DNA of 24,805 nucleotides, from contig CYKH01002155.1 in the NCBI GenBank assembly GCA_001460835.1, forward strand, positions 9,199-34,003, read 5' to 3'. Within the stretch, counting starts at the first letter, position 1. The number at the start of each line of letters is the position of its first letter. Under the pieces are notes generated by a model. That model ran no database searches and was not told the DNA's origin. It was given only the letters and a program-made list of their open reading frames with translations. The position numbers were made by a program, and so were the translations under genes. Shown here piece after piece: positions 1-9,030 of this stretch. The DNA comes from Bodo saltans. Its lineage: Eukaryota > Euglenozoa > Kinetoplastea > Eubodonida > Bodonidae.

Positions 1-35
1 CACGTTCACCGCTGTAAACCGCAAGGCGAGCGGTA

Positions 36-121
36 CCTCCTTCTCCTCGTTCTTCTTTCGTTCATTTTTTTTTTTTTTTGCTGTCAACGATAATTATTTG
101 ATGATGCTGAATGCAAAAAAG
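36..121 (+). promoter_or_regulatory. Polypyrimidine tract and trans-splice acceptor of the exonuclease gene
   Basis: A C/T-rich stretch ends in a long T run (about 61-79). The first AG downstream is at 120-121, with no AG between. In kinetoplastids the spliced leader is joined at the first AG after such a tract. This acceptor lies 3' of the ATG at 111, so that ATG would be removed and the ATG at 165 becomes the first one in the mature mRNA. The acceptor is inferred from sequence pattern alone. Confidence 0.6.
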
Positions 122-164
122 ATCATTTCCTTTGCTATTCGCCATAGTTTTTTTGGAGTTTAAC

Positions 165-2300
165 ATGCCACGCATTCCGCCTCACAAGCGCAGCCGCAGT
201 CCCAGCACTGCAGGCGCTCAAGATTCAGATTCGCACATTCGCGCACATGCCACTGCACCGTCACCACATCACCACAGCACAGCTGCGCCAGCGAAAGCGT
301 CACCCTCAACAAGGCCCTCTCCCCCTGTCTACAGCATCAAAGCATCGCCCCTTCCCGTGCCGAAGCGTCAAGGGTCCAGCTCGCCTCGTATGGCACCAAT
401 GCTGCCCCCCACTTCCGGATTGACCTCCTCCGCCTTTACGTGCCCAGAGATTACGTTTCACATCGAGGCCGCACGCACAAGCAACACGTTAAATCCCCGC
501 GACGTTGCCAACTTGATGCTGTGGGCAGTGCCTACCACCGTACCTCTCGTAGAAAGCCCAAAGTGGTGTTTTCTCAAGAGCAGAAGTTATGTCAAAGGTG
601 TGGTGACAATTTACTGCAACGGTATTTCCTATGATACCATCATGAACACAGGCTGCGGGATTTCCGCCGACGCGTCTGAGAAGTCGTGGCATGAGGCAAT
701 CGGAGAAAAGATATTGTTCCCTTTTCGAAGAGGTTGCTGCCATGCACGGAACAACGAAGTGTGCCACGTTCCTATTTGGGTGCCGAGTCAAAACAATCGT
801 CTGGAGTTGGACTTATTCCTACGAACTCAAAGCAACAGAAGGACCTCCACGGCACCTAGGCGCTCCTTGATTGACGTGGCGAAGGAGGTGGCGTCGTCTG
901 CAGCTGCGGGAACACTTGTGGACAATCCTTCTCCACCACCGACCGTTGCTGCTGCTGAAAGCGACTCTGCGCGTGATCAAGTGGAACCGAAGCAGTGCAC
1001 CGATCAGTTAGCGAACTCCAAGTTTCATGATGTGGAGGCACTCCTCTCGTACTCTCTCACAATGGAGGCCAACCTTCCCCAACTGATGGAATTAAGATTC
1101 ACAGTGGAAGTGCCAGAAGTGTCAGAAGGGCAACCGTCTCCACGTTGGCGCCGCTTCCTGCCCCCTTCTCATACACCTTCGTCTTCCTCCTCAACTTTGT
1201 CATCGCCCAAGATCTTTGCATTCGATTGTGAGATGGTGTTGGTGGATGACAACGTGTCTGCATTAGCCCGATGTACATTAGTGCAACTACCCTCAGAGGA
1301 GGTCGTGCTGGATATTCTCGTCAAGCCGCAAGAGCCGATCATTGACTACGTGACGAGGTTTAGTGGCATTACGGAGGAAATGCTTGGTCCCGTAACGACA
1401 ACACTTGCAGATGCGCAGGATGCACTCATGCAGTTCATTGATACCGAGACATTTGTCATTGGCCACAGTCTTGAGAATGACTTTAAGGCGTGCTGCATGC
1501 TGCCAAATTGTCGCGTGCTGGACACCACGCATCTGTTTCCCCATCCTGCTGGCCCTCCCTACAAGAATGCACTGCGCTACCTTGCCCAATCGTACTTGAA
1601 GCGTACTATTCAGCGTGGGGAGCACGACTCTGCAGAAGACGCATTGACCGCTGCTCATTTAGTGGAGTTGAAGCTCATTCACGGGCCTAACTTTGGCATG
1701 AGCAGCAGAGTAAACATTTTATCGTTGTTCCCCACTCACATCTGCAATGACCCTAGCGCTGCGGAGATTTTCAAGAGCGCCTCTGCACCCATTGTGCTTA
1801 CGCTCTTTGATGATGTGGCATCAATGAAGTCCTACGCAGCGGCTCAATGCAATCTGGTCAAGGCAAGCAACGACGACGACGCCGTCAAGAAATCTGTCAA
1901 ACACTTTCAAAAGATGGAGCGGGATATCCTTGCACAACAATCCTCCTCGTCCTCCTCTGGCGGCAGTGCCGAACATCAGCAGGCGGCGGCTGTGTTTGTG
2001 TCGTTTGTTCACTTGCAGGAGTGCGCCATGTCTTCAGTGTGTGACGATGTTCCGGCAGAATTGGAGAAGGCAGAGGCCATTAACACTCGCCTGATGTCGA
2101 TTGTCAACGCTGTGCCAGACGACACGTTGATCAACATCATTGCCGCGAATTGCCGGCCTGGCAATGGGAATCAACTTTCTAAAGCTCACGGAATGCTCTT
2201 CTCCTTCGTGAAGGACAAAAAAGGACGAGGCCCTCCCAACCCTGGCCCTGTAGCAGGCGATGGCAGCTTGTCGCAGCAGTCTGGTTGCCAGCAGTCGTAA
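165..2300 (+). CDS. REX1/REXO1-like DEDDh 3'-5' RNA exonuclease
   Basis: Predicted 711-aa protein. An exonuclease domain of the RNase T/DnaQ (DEDDh) fold spans roughly residues 348-510. Exo I is FDCEM with D354 and E356; Exo II is HSLENDF with D439; Exo III is GEHDSAEDA with H487 and D492. All five metal-binding and catalytic residues are present. FDCEM together with a GPPYKNALRYLA segment points to the REX1/REXO1 branch, which trims 3' ends of structured RNAs (5S rRNA, tRNA precursors, other small RNAs) in the nucleus. The first ~130 residues are basic and Ser/Pro/His-rich, and the C-terminal ~200 residues are low complexity with no recognised domain. An upstream in-frame ATG at 111 would add 18 residues but lies 5' of the predicted trans-splice site (120-121), so 165 is preferred. 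The family call is secure; the exact RNA substrate is not deducible. Confidence 0.88.
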   Translation: MPRIPPHKRSRSPSTAGAQDSDSHIRAHATAPSPHHHSTAAPAKASPSTRPSPPVYSIKASPLPVPKRQGSSSPRMAPMLPPTSGLTSSAFTCPEITFHIEAARTSNTLNPRDVANLMLWAVPTTVPLVESPKWCFLKSRSYVKGVVTIYCNGISYDTIMNTGCGISADASEKSWHEAIGEKILFPFRRGCCHARNNEVCHVPIWVPSQNNRLELDLFLRTQSNRRTSTAPRRSLIDVAKEVASSAAAGTLVDNPSPPPTVAAAESDSARDQVEPKQCTDQLANSKFHDVEALLSYSLTMEANLPQLMELRFTVEVPEVSEGQPSPRWRRFLPPSHTPSSSSSTLSSPKIFAFDCEMVLVDDNVSALARCTLVQLPSEEVVLDILVKPQEPIIDYVTRFSGITEEMLGPVTTTLADAQDALMQFIDTETFVIGHSLENDFKACCMLPNCRVLDTTHLFPHPAGPPYKNALRYLAQSYLKRTIQRGEHDSAEDALTAAHLVELKLIHGPNFGMSSRVNILSLFPTHICNDPSAAEIFKSASAPIVLTLFDDVASMKSYAAAQCNLVKASNDDDAVKKSVKHFQKMERDILAQQSSSSSSGGSAEHQQAAAVFVSFVHLQECAMSSVCDDVPAELEKAEAINTRLMSIVNAVPDDTLINIIAANCRPGNGNQLSKAHGMLFSFVKDKKGRGPPNPGPVAGDGSLSQQSGCQQS

Positions 2301-2478
2301 CAGACATTTCAACCGGTTAATGAAACTCCTTTGTTTACGAGTAAAACATGTTGTCCCTTGAGTTCCACAGAAAACGAATAACCGTTTCCTCATTTGCACC
2401 AATACTCCGTTCTTTTGTGTTTCTTTTTCGGTCATCTAAACAGAAAAGCAAACCAGATAACAGTTTTGCACACAGTGT
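2301..2478. other. Intergenic spacer, exonuclease 3' UTR
   Basis: No coding frame with support. It is AT-rich and holds the presumed 3' UTR of the exonuclease gene, and leads into the T-run acceptor of the next gene. Confidence 0.5.
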
Positions 2479-2733
2479 ATTTTTTTTTTAGCGAATTTAG
2501 GGAAAATACTCTTTTCTTTTTTCATGGCGCACTTGATGCGTCGGCTTAGCACAGTTGGTCGAGGTAACATCCTTGCCCCAACTAGCTCTGATGCCTCCAA
2601 AGCAAAGCAGTGCACGTATTTTTCTTTAGCGAATTTAGGACAAATATTCTTCTTTTCCATGGCACACTTGATGCGTCGGCTTAGCACAGTTGGTCGAGGC
2701 AACATCCTTGCCCCAACTAGCTCTGATGCCTCC
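2479..2733 (+). repeat. Tandem duplication of splice acceptor, start codon and N-terminal leader (period ~135 bp)
   Basis: Two copies, about 2479-2598 and 2617-2733. Each has a T-rich tract, the shared string TAGCGAATTTAGG, a pyrimidine stretch, and an ATG (2524 and 2659) followed by 75 nt coding for the same 25 residues beginning MAHLMRRLSTVGRG. Across those 75 nt only two bases differ, and both changes are silent (GCG/GCA and GGT/GGC). The upstream noncoding part has diverged more and carries a 3-nt length difference. The two ATGs are 135 bp apart and in the same frame, so starting at 2524 would give a protein with the leader twice. Either AG (2490-2491 or 2628-2629) could accept the spliced leader. 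Confidence 0.9.
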
Positions 2734-2844
2734 GTTCTGGAACGGCAAGAAGCCGCACTGTATCATGTCCGAGAGAAACTAATGGGGCGGCAAGAGTCCT
2801 GCAGTGCCATCGTTTTGTCCGCGAGCACCTTGTCACGCACGATC

Positions 2845-2894
2845 ATGTCCACCCAAATGCAGAGCAGGGATGTCCACCCAAATGCAGAGCAGGG
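2845..2894 (+). repeat. Perfect 25-bp tandem duplication, frame-shifting
   Basis: Two identical 25-bp units, 2845-2869 and 2870-2894, each beginning ATGTCCACCC and ending GAGCAGGG. Both can be read as MSTQMQSR, in two different frames. Before the repeat the frame is that of 2659; after it the long open frame is shifted by +1. The lack of any mismatch means a recent event or an artefact. Confidence 0.95.
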
Positions 2895-3374
2895 GCTGGT
2901 CGGTCGGCACGGCCAACCACCTCGCCGACGCCACTGCCATCATGCACGCACAGATCGCCAAAGCAACAGCGCGGGGCTTGAGCGTTGCCCGTGTTGCGGA
3001 GACGGGCGCTACAATGGACGACAGTCCGCAGTACAGCGCCTCGGGATTCCGCATCAAGTTCGCGAGTGCGGATGCAGTGGCGCGCCTCATCGTCGTAGAC
3101 TGCTTTGCGCATGAGCCCCTTGAGGAGGTTGTCCGTCATATCAGACTCCTCGATGCCCAGTACAAACTGAACACGATCATCTGCTTCCTCACCACCCCCC
3201 GGCCAACAGAGGGGCAGGGGTTTGTGATTGCCCCCAGTCAACTCTTGACGCTAGCAGACGCTTATGATACCGGAGTGGATTTGGTCATTCCCACCCACTT
3301 TGATCAATCTGTAGTGGAGTTCCTTACGGAAGTGTTTCTTTCCTCCTCTGGCAGGTACATGAAGGGCGGTGGTA

Positions 3375-3406
3375 CATCGGCGACAACGTCCATCGGCGAC
3401 GACGTC
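3375..3406 (+). repeat. 16-bp tandem duplication, frame-shifting
   Basis: Units CATCGGCGACAACGTC (3375-3390) and CATCGGCGACGACGTC (3391-3406) differ at one base. Reading through one copy only, the frame of the upstream 2870-3451 segment passes directly into the frame that stays open to 7550. Reading both copies leads to the TAG at 3449-3451. Confidence 0.9.
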
Positions 3407-3770
3407 GAACTTCTCACAAATCCGAAGTTTGTTGTTAGACGTAACGGATAGAAACCAACACCCCGGGCAGCAACTGCACAACACAAAAGATGTGACTGGG
3501 GGTGTGCCTAACTTAGAGGGCTTCGCAGTGACCAGCCGCAAGATCGGCCTCGATGAGGATCGGCTGGAAGAGGAAGTGAGCGAAGCGCAGCGCCGAGAAG
3601 AAAAGAAGCGGGAGCTAAAGCGACAGTTTCTACTCCAACGAGAAAAGGCAGCCAACGTCATTGACACCAACCCAGAATACATTTCTCTGCTGAGCAAGTA
3701 CGAGATCTGTCTTCGCCAGCTGAGCTCAAATAAAGAGAAGATCGCAGACTTGAACGCGACCATTGAAACG

Positions 3771-6700
3771 ATGAATGGGGAGAAGGAGAACCTTCGACAG
3801 ACTATTGCCGATGAACAGGCGGAGACGGAGCGGCTTAAAGAACTCCTTAGTGCGTATCAAAGCCGTGAGGATTCGACGGGGAAGGAGCGAGGCACCCCCG
3901 CCTTCCACAATCAATTAGTGCAGCGAGAGCAACGCATCGCCGTATTAGAAAAGGAGTCGGTTGGCTTTAAGGCCAAGTACGAAGCGACCAAAAAGCAGCT
4001 TGATGACACTGCTGCACGCCTTGAACGCATCAACAAAGAAAACGATGAAGCAAAGCGGCATATCATTAATTTGAACAAACGGTTTGAAAATCGCCTCCGC
4101 GCGCTTGGCGTCACAGGAGTAATCGACCTGGATGAAGAAGTCCACAAACAAAATGAGCAAGTCAATGCGCTCAAGCAGGATGTGTATAAGTGGACGCGTC
4201 GCACCACCGTCATGCGGCTGCGCATGGAGGCCAAAGAGGTGGACCATATGGAGCAGCACGATGTGGACGGGTTTGGTCGCACAGCTGGCGCCATCATTGG
4301 AGGCTTTACACAGATGATGTCCAAGGACCAAATGAGAGAGTTGTTGAATGCAAGGAAAGCCGCCACGTACAGCACACCCCGTCAAGGGTCGTTGTCTGCG
4401 AGCCCTCCAAAGGATCTTCTTGGGCTGACGCCTCCGCTCCAGTCGACATCATTTTCTGTGACCCCACAGGAGCTTCCCATCATCGGGAAACTACCTCCAC
4501 GACAACAGGACGAATCTCGAATGTCAGTCGTGAGTGTTGGGTCCGACCCGTCTGGTTCCGCAGAGACTGATGTTCCCTCCTTCTTAACTGCCTTTGGCGG
4601 TATGTCTGCATTGCAATTCAACGATATGACGGCTCCCACCACCAACAACGATCGTGAACTGTGCGACTTGCTGGTGGAAGAGGCTTCCAAAGCTGTGTCA
4701 GAAGGCGATGCGGTCATCTCATCTGTCAAGGACCAGAATAAGATGTTTGCTGAGATGCGTCAGAAGCAACAGGCGGAGAACATTGGTCTGGGTAAGATTA
4801 GGGCATCCTCCATGTTCGCTGACCCTCAGCTAGCAAGACGGCGCCTTTCCCCAGCTGTGGTGAGTCCCCCTTCGGAAGCGGCTATCAAGTGGGCGACCAA
4901 CAACACCACCCAGCGGGCAGAAGAGACACTGACCTCATTACAGTCCATTTCGGATCGCATTGGGGCTGAACTTGCAGCGCTCGTCCAGTCAGCGGAGTTG
5001 GCCAACCGGAACGAAGAGCAGAACAGAAAGCATCTCGACGTCGCGGTGCACGACTTTATGCACCTTTCTCGAGCTGCACCGGTTCCTACCTACGAGGCCG
5101 TCTTGCAGAAGCTGCGCTCGTACACTGCGGGCGAAGTCCAGAAACGAGAGCGGAATCTTGCCAGCGGCACGCTGCGCGCAGAAGAGCTGGAGCGTGTGGC
5201 CTCAGAGTTTGCTCGGTGGCAAGTGATCCTTGATGAAGTCGATGAAAAATTGTCTTCATTTGCAAGATCTCGCGAGTCTGGTTCAACCGATCAGCGCAGA
5301 AGAGAGCAATTAGAGCAGCAGCTCGACGTGCTGGAAGCCAAGGCGATGCGCCTCATCCCTGAACTTACGGTCACGAGGGACCCCTCCAACTACGTCGCCA
5401 CCCAGAAGGAGATTTTCGTCCTTCGGCGAGAACTTAAGAAGTTGCCTGGTGGACGCCTGAAGATAAAACGTGGGGCACTCTCTCCAAGGTCGCCCCCTGC
5501 ACTCAATGCAAGTATCGCTCTGGGGATGGGCGCCTCCCTGGGTGCCGCCGCTGCCGCTGGTCTTATGGACAGCACTTCATCGACAGGCAGTGGCGGCTCA
5601 TCTCAGCCCACCGGCCCTGCGGCTGATGAGCCGCTTTCCATTCTTGATGTTGCGGAGAAGGCGCTCACCGCTCACCTTGAAGCAACCCGCATCGCGACAG
5701 CAGACCCTGAAGCCCCCCGTCACGCGGTGCATCGCCGTTCCACTGCACTTGTTGGTGAACTTCAGAGTTTGCAGTCAGTGATGGCGCAGAGTGGCGCATT
5801 GCTGGAAAGCTCATTCCAATCGGTTGAGTTGGGGCGTCAAGCTGCCGCGAATCTGAACACAAGCGCACACGACGCTGAGGTGGACACGAATGAGAAGCCG
5901 TTTAGCACGCCTGATCGTGAAACACCATTATCGCCTCCTAAGGCGCATCATGCTATGTTCGCCCCTGGAACTCCTGGAGTTGCTGGGGCTCCCACAGCGA
6001 ACAACGGTGCAATGCATAACGTCGCCGCGGATATGCTGCAACGATTCCGCTCGTACAGCGTGGTAAAGAAAGGTCAGCTGAATCACAGCGGCGGATCCAC
6101 TGCCTCCTCGTACAACGCCGCAACGGTCTCTTCCTCGAACAACACCATGGGGCTACGCGACCTTGTCGGCGGTATCAGGACAATGGTGCAAGCAAAGCTG
6201 GACGCCGCTCAAGAAAGCGTGCAGCAAATCTCTCAACAAGTGAGGGACGATGTGAAGGGAGTGCTTGGGGAGACAAGCGCTTTCGGAGAGCTGAACTTCC
6301 GTCACATTGAAGCGCTGTTCGAGCAGACCAAAGATATCAACACCCCAACTGTCCTGTACCAGCTGATCCTGGTGTACCACCGAGACGTGGTGCGGCTCCT
6401 TCGGCAGTTGCGGAAACGGACGTCTCTTACGAGTGTGAACATCATTGACGCGCATCATCTTCAGAAGCAACTTTTGAAGGAAAACCGACCGTTGACAAAA
6501 TCACAAGCGGATAATATTCCATTTATCCTTTCCGTCGACGCGGCACAAGTGGCACGTTTTGCAGACTACTTTGAGAGGGAGACAGAGATGCTCGTCAAGG
6601 AGGGCATTTCACGCCTTCAGCGGCATGTGGAAGAAGTCTCTGCCAAGAACTTAAACGTGGATATCAAATCGCTTCATGTGGCGGAGCATCATCGTGCTCG

Positions 6701-7550
6701 TTCCACGAGTATCTCGGATGGGGCACCCACAGCTGTGCAGTCCCCACAGACCACATCCCTTCCTACCTCTACGAAGGTGTCGCGGAGGCCGTCCATGGAC
6801 ACACGCGGCTCGAAGGAACTCGCTGCCCTCCCTCTCAAACAGCACGGTGGGCTGTCCGATGAGCTGTCCTTTGCCATCCCTGCAGAATCTGTGCAGACGG
6901 CCTCGTCCAACGTGTCTCCTGTCGATGCAAACGCGGTCGCCAGAGGGGCGCACCCATCGCATCGAGGCAAGTATCACGTCGACGTCCCACAAGCATCGTC
7001 GTCTCATCAGTTGCAACCTTTCCCTACCCATGAGCCACTCAGTGCGAGGAGACCTTCTGCGGATGAAGTGCAACAGTCCACCGCACTCCTTCTCGGCGTG
7101 GACCAGCAGCAGCAGCATGTTGTCAACAACGCACGATTGAAGCAACTGGTCGCCTCGGCTATGCGAATCGGTACTCCACGCCTTCCAGCTTCAGGTGCAC
7201 AGCAGGCAGTGCTCTCCACAACTTTATTTGGGAGTGCCCCGATGGATCCGCATTACAACAACGGAGAGCTAGTAGATCCCCAAAGTGTGATTTACCTCCC
7301 GAGGACTCCTGCCATCTCCCAACCCTCCCGTCCAGCCATGGCACGTAAACATGAACTGACGACCAGCAGGCAGCGGCTCATTGACGACGCAATGCATCGG
7401 ATCATGATGCACTCTGCTGGCAATAGTGGTGGGGGCGCAGCACAATTGCCGCACCTCCCTGATTGGTCATCGAGAATTCCACCTCCCTCTCGACAACGAA
7501 TGCTCCAGCAGCAGCAGCAGCAGCAGCCTCATGGTCAGGGGATCAAATAA
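3771..7550 (+). CDS. Longest ATG-initiated part of the coiled-coil protein (1259 aa), function unknown
   Basis: This is the 3' part of the split gene. The frame is open from about 3369, but the codon there is GTG and the first in-frame ATG is 3771. No pyrimidine tract with AG lies just upstream of 3771, which argues against an independent gene start. The frame-consistent region from 3453 to about 4260 is strongly charged heptad-type sequence (runs such as RREEKKRELKRQF), i.e. a long coiled coil. A second helical region lies near 4910-5450. Between and after them are Ser/Pro/Ala-rich linkers, including an Ala/Gly-rich patch near 5520-5600 and many SP/TP sites. The C-terminus is Gln-rich and ends shortly after seven glutamines. 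No enzymatic motif was found. The pattern fits a scaffold, cytoskeletal or basal-body protein, but that is only inference from composition. Confidence 0.7.
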   Translation: MNGEKENLRQTIADEQAETERLKELLSAYQSREDSTGKERGTPAFHNQLVQREQRIAVLEKESVGFKAKYEATKKQLDDTAARLERINKENDEAKRHIINLNKRFENRLRALGVTGVIDLDEEVHKQNEQVNALKQDVYKWTRRTTVMRLRMEAKEVDHMEQHDVDGFGRTAGAIIGGFTQMMSKDQMRELLNARKAATYSTPRQGSLSASPPKDLLGLTPPLQSTSFSVTPQELPIIGKLPPRQQDESRMSVVSVGSDPSGSAETDVPSFLTAFGGMSALQFNDMTAPTTNNDRELCDLLVEEASKAVSEGDAVISSVKDQNKMFAEMRQKQQAENIGLGKIRASSMFADPQLARRRLSPAVVSPPSEAAIKWATNNTTQRAEETLTSLQSISDRIGAELAALVQSAELANRNEEQNRKHLDVAVHDFMHLSRAAPVPTYEAVLQKLRSYTAGEVQKRERNLASGTLRAEELERVASEFARWQVILDEVDEKLSSFARSRESGSTDQRRREQLEQQLDVLEAKAMRLIPELTVTRDPSNYVATQKEIFVLRRELKKLPGGRLKIKRGALSPRSPPALNASIALGMGASLGAAAAAGLMDSTSSTGSGGSSQPTGPAADEPLSILDVAEKALTAHLEATRIATADPEAPRHAVHRRSTALVGELQSLQSVMAQSGALLESSFQSVELGRQAAANLNTSAHDAEVDTNEKPFSTPDRETPLSPPKAHHAMFAPGTPGVAGAPTANNGAMHNVAADMLQRFRSYSVVKKGQLNHSGGSTASSYNAATVSSSNNTMGLRDLVGGIRTMVQAKLDAAQESVQQISQQVRDDVKGVLGETSAFGELNFRHIEALFEQTKDINTPTVLYQLILVYHRDVVRLLRQLRKRTSLTSVNIIDAHHLQKQLLKENRPLTKSQADNIPFILSVDAAQVARFADYFERETEMLVKEGISRLQRHVEEVSAKNLNVDIKSLHVAEHHRARSTSISDGAPTAVQSPQTTSLPTSTKVSRRPSMDTRGSKELAALPLKQHGGLSDELSFAIPAESVQTASSNVSPVDANAVARGAHPSHRGKYHVDVPQASSSHQLQPFPTHEPLSARRPSADEVQQSTALLLGVDQQQQHVVNNARLKQLVASAMRIGTPRLPASGAQQAVLSTTLFGSAPMDPHYNNGELVDPQSVIYLPRTPAISQPSRPAMARKHELTTSRQRLIDDAMHRIMMHSAGNSGGGAAQLPHLPDWSSRIPPPSRQRMLQQQQQQQPHGQGIK
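7506..7526 (+). repeat. (CAG)7 triplet run
   Basis: Seven CAG codons in frame near the 3' end of the coiled-coil gene encode seven glutamines. Such pure triplet runs are length-variable and make a convenient polymorphic marker. Confidence 0.9.
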
Positions 7551-7614
7551 ATGTGTGTGTATACGTCGCCTATGTACAATGACAACTTTGCAGTACACAG
7601 TGACGTGAAGGATA

Positions 7615-7703
7615 TCCTTTTTGTTTTCTTTTGATTCTCGTGTTGATCATTCCCTCAATTTCCTCGTGTTTTTGCACAAAACCCTTCGAACTTGCGATAC
7701 GAG
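7615..7703 (+). promoter_or_regulatory. Polypyrimidine tract and trans-splice acceptor of isocitrate dehydrogenase
   Basis: A T/C-rich tract runs from 7615 to about 7675. The first AG after it is at 7702-7703, 26 nt upstream of the ATG at 7729. The longer open frame beginning with TTG at 7621 lies inside this tract and would not be in the mature mRNA. Confidence 0.6.
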
Positions 7704-7728
7704 TAACCTCTTAACCAAACTCGAAACA

Positions 7729-9030
7729 ATGCTCCGCCGTGCATCTGGCATCCAGACCGTCGCCGCCACGCGTGCCTTCGCCACGAGCCAAACGCTCATG
7801 GCCAAGCGTATCGACGTCTCGAACCCAATTATTGATATGGACGGCGATGAGATGACTCGCATCATCTGGGCTGATATCAAGGAGAAGCTGATTCTGCCCA
7901 ACGTGAACCTCCCCATCAAGTACTTCGATTTGAGCGTCCAGAGCCGCGACCTGACTGAGGATAAGATCACCGAGCAGGCTGCAGAGGCGATCCTTGCGCA
8001 CAACGTCGGTATCAAGTGCGCCACGATCACCCCCGATGAGGCCCGCGTCAAGGAGTTCAACCTCAAAAAGATGTGGAAGAGCCCCAACGGCACCATCCGT
8101 AACATCCTAAACGGTACCGTCTTCCGTGAGCCCATTATCATCAAGAACATCCCCCGTATTGTCCCTCACTGGAAGTCCCCCATTATTGTCGGCCGCCACG
8201 CCTTCGGTGATCAGTACAAGGCCACCGATGCCGTCTTCGGCAAAGGCAAGCTCGAGCTCGTCTTCACCCCCGCTGACGGCAGCGAGGTAAAGCGCATGGA
8301 GGTCTACAAGTTCCCCGGAGAGGGCGTCGGCCTTGCCATGTACAACACCCGCGAATCCATCGAGGCCTTCGCCACCGCCTGCTTCGAGTACGCCCTGCTC
8401 AAGCGATTCCCCCTGATTCTGAGCACAAAGAACACCATTCTTAAGAAGTACGACGGCATGTTCCTTGACTCCTTCGCCTCCCTGTACGAGACCAAGTACA
8501 AGGCTAAGTTCGAGCAGATCAAGATCTACTACGAGCACCGCCTGATTGACGACCAGGTTGCTCAGGCCCTCAAGGGTCCGGGTGGCTTCGTTTGGGCGTG
8601 CAAGAACTACGATGGTGATGTGCAGTCCGATATCGTGGCCCAGGGCTTCGGCTCCCTTGGTCTGATGACCTCCGTCCTCATGTGCCCCGATGGCAAGACC
8701 ATCGAGTCCGAGGCCGCCCACGGTACCGTCACTCGCCACTACCGCGAGCACCAAAAGGGCAAGGAAACCTCCACCAACTCCGTCGCCTCCATCTTCGCCT
8801 GGAGCCGCGGTCTGGCCCAGCGTGGCAAGCTCGATAACAACTCCGAGCTCGTTGACTTCGCACTCAAGCTTGAGCAGTCCACCATCCGCGCCATTGAGAA
8901 CGGCCACATGACCAAGGATCTCGCCCTCTGCATCCACGGTGCCTCCGGCCTCAAGCGTGAGCACTACGAGACCACCACTGGATTCCTCGATAGCGTTGCC
9001 GCCGAGCTCACCAAGACGCTCTCCCACTAA
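7729..9030 (+). CDS. IDH: NADP-dependent isocitrate dehydrogenase, probably mitochondrial
   Basis: 433-aa homodimeric-type enzyme catalysing oxidative decarboxylation of isocitrate to 2-oxoglutarate with formation of NADPH (EC 1.1.1.42). The body begins [20 protein letters not shown], the usual opening of eukaryotic NADP-IDH. Substrate contacts are visible in KSPNGTIRN and GRHAFGDQY, where R156 corresponds to human IDH1 R132. The metal-binding aspartates are in NYDGDVQSD (D297, D301). The NADP-binding segment [12 protein letters not shown] is present. Length and motifs are complete. The first ~24 residues ([20 protein letters not shown]) are rich in Arg, Ala, Ser and Thr with no acidic residue, a typical mitochondrial presequence. 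The C-terminus (TLSH) is not a peroxisomal PTS1. Codon use is strongly biased to C/G third positions (AAG, ATC, GCC, CTC), unlike the neighbouring genes, which suggests high expression. The start is set by the ATG just after the predicted splice acceptor. Confidence 0.97.
   Translation: MLRRASGIQTVAATRAFATSQTLMAKRIDVSNPIIDMDGDEMTRIIWADIKEKLILPNVNLPIKYFDLSVQSRDLTEDKITEQAAEAILAHNVGIKCATITPDEARVKEFNLKKMWKSPNGTIRNILNGTVFREPIIIKNIPRIVPHWKSPIIVGRHAFGDQYKATDAVFGKGKLELVFTPADGSEVKRMEVYKFPGEGVGLAMYNTRESIEAFATACFEYALLKRFPLILSTKNTILKKYDGMFLDSFASLYETKYKAKFEQIKIYYEHRLIDDQVAQALKGPGGFVWACKNYDGDVQSDIVAQGFGSLGLMTSVLMCPDGKTIESEAAHGTVTRHYREHQKGKETSTNSVASIFAWSRGLAQRGKLDNNSELVDFALKLEQSTIRAIENGHMTKDLALCIHGASGLKREHYETTTGFLDSVAAELTKTLSH

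Larger units (their letters stand above)
2659..7550 (+). pseudogene. Large coiled-coil protein gene split into three frames by two short tandem duplications
   Basis: The coding signal runs continuously from 2659 (or 2524) to the TAA at 7548-7550 but changes frame twice. Segment 1 reads 2659 to ~2869, segment 2 reads ~2870 to ~3390 (its own frame stops at 3451), and segment 3 reads ~3391 to 7550. Each switch falls exactly on a tandem duplication: 25 bp at 2845-2894 and 16 bp at 3375-3406, both of length 1 modulo 3. Without one copy of each, the span would be 4851 nt, exactly 1617 codons including stop. The leader is Arg/Leu/Ser-rich and resembles a mitochondrial presequence. Segment 2 has hydrophobic alternating stretches such as LNTIICFLTTP that suggest an alpha/beta domain not recognised here. 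Segment 3 is mostly coiled coil and low complexity. It could be a recent pseudogene, an allele, an assembly error, or a gene decoded by an unusual route. The product function is unknown. Confidence 0.75.

Noticed and set aside
2845-2894. The 25-bp duplication as a minimal spliceosomal intron
   Set aside because: No GT...AG pair brackets exactly 25 bases; the only GT-to-AG interval inside is 21 nt and its removal would not restore the frame. The 16-bp unit also lacks suitable borders.
3334-3354. Pyrimidine tract with CAG as a splice acceptor for a separate third-segment gene
   Set aside because: The first ATG after it (3359) is in the frame that stops at 3451, so an mRNA starting here would not express the long frame.
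3369-3451. Start of the long coiled-coil frame at 3369
   Set aside because: The codon is GTG, it overlaps the coding signal of the upstream segment, and the 16-bp duplication explains the overlap better than an independent start.
6651-7145. 164-codon - strand and 154-codon + strand frames inside the coiled-coil gene
   Set aside because: Both are shadows of the long + frame that runs unbroken to 7550.
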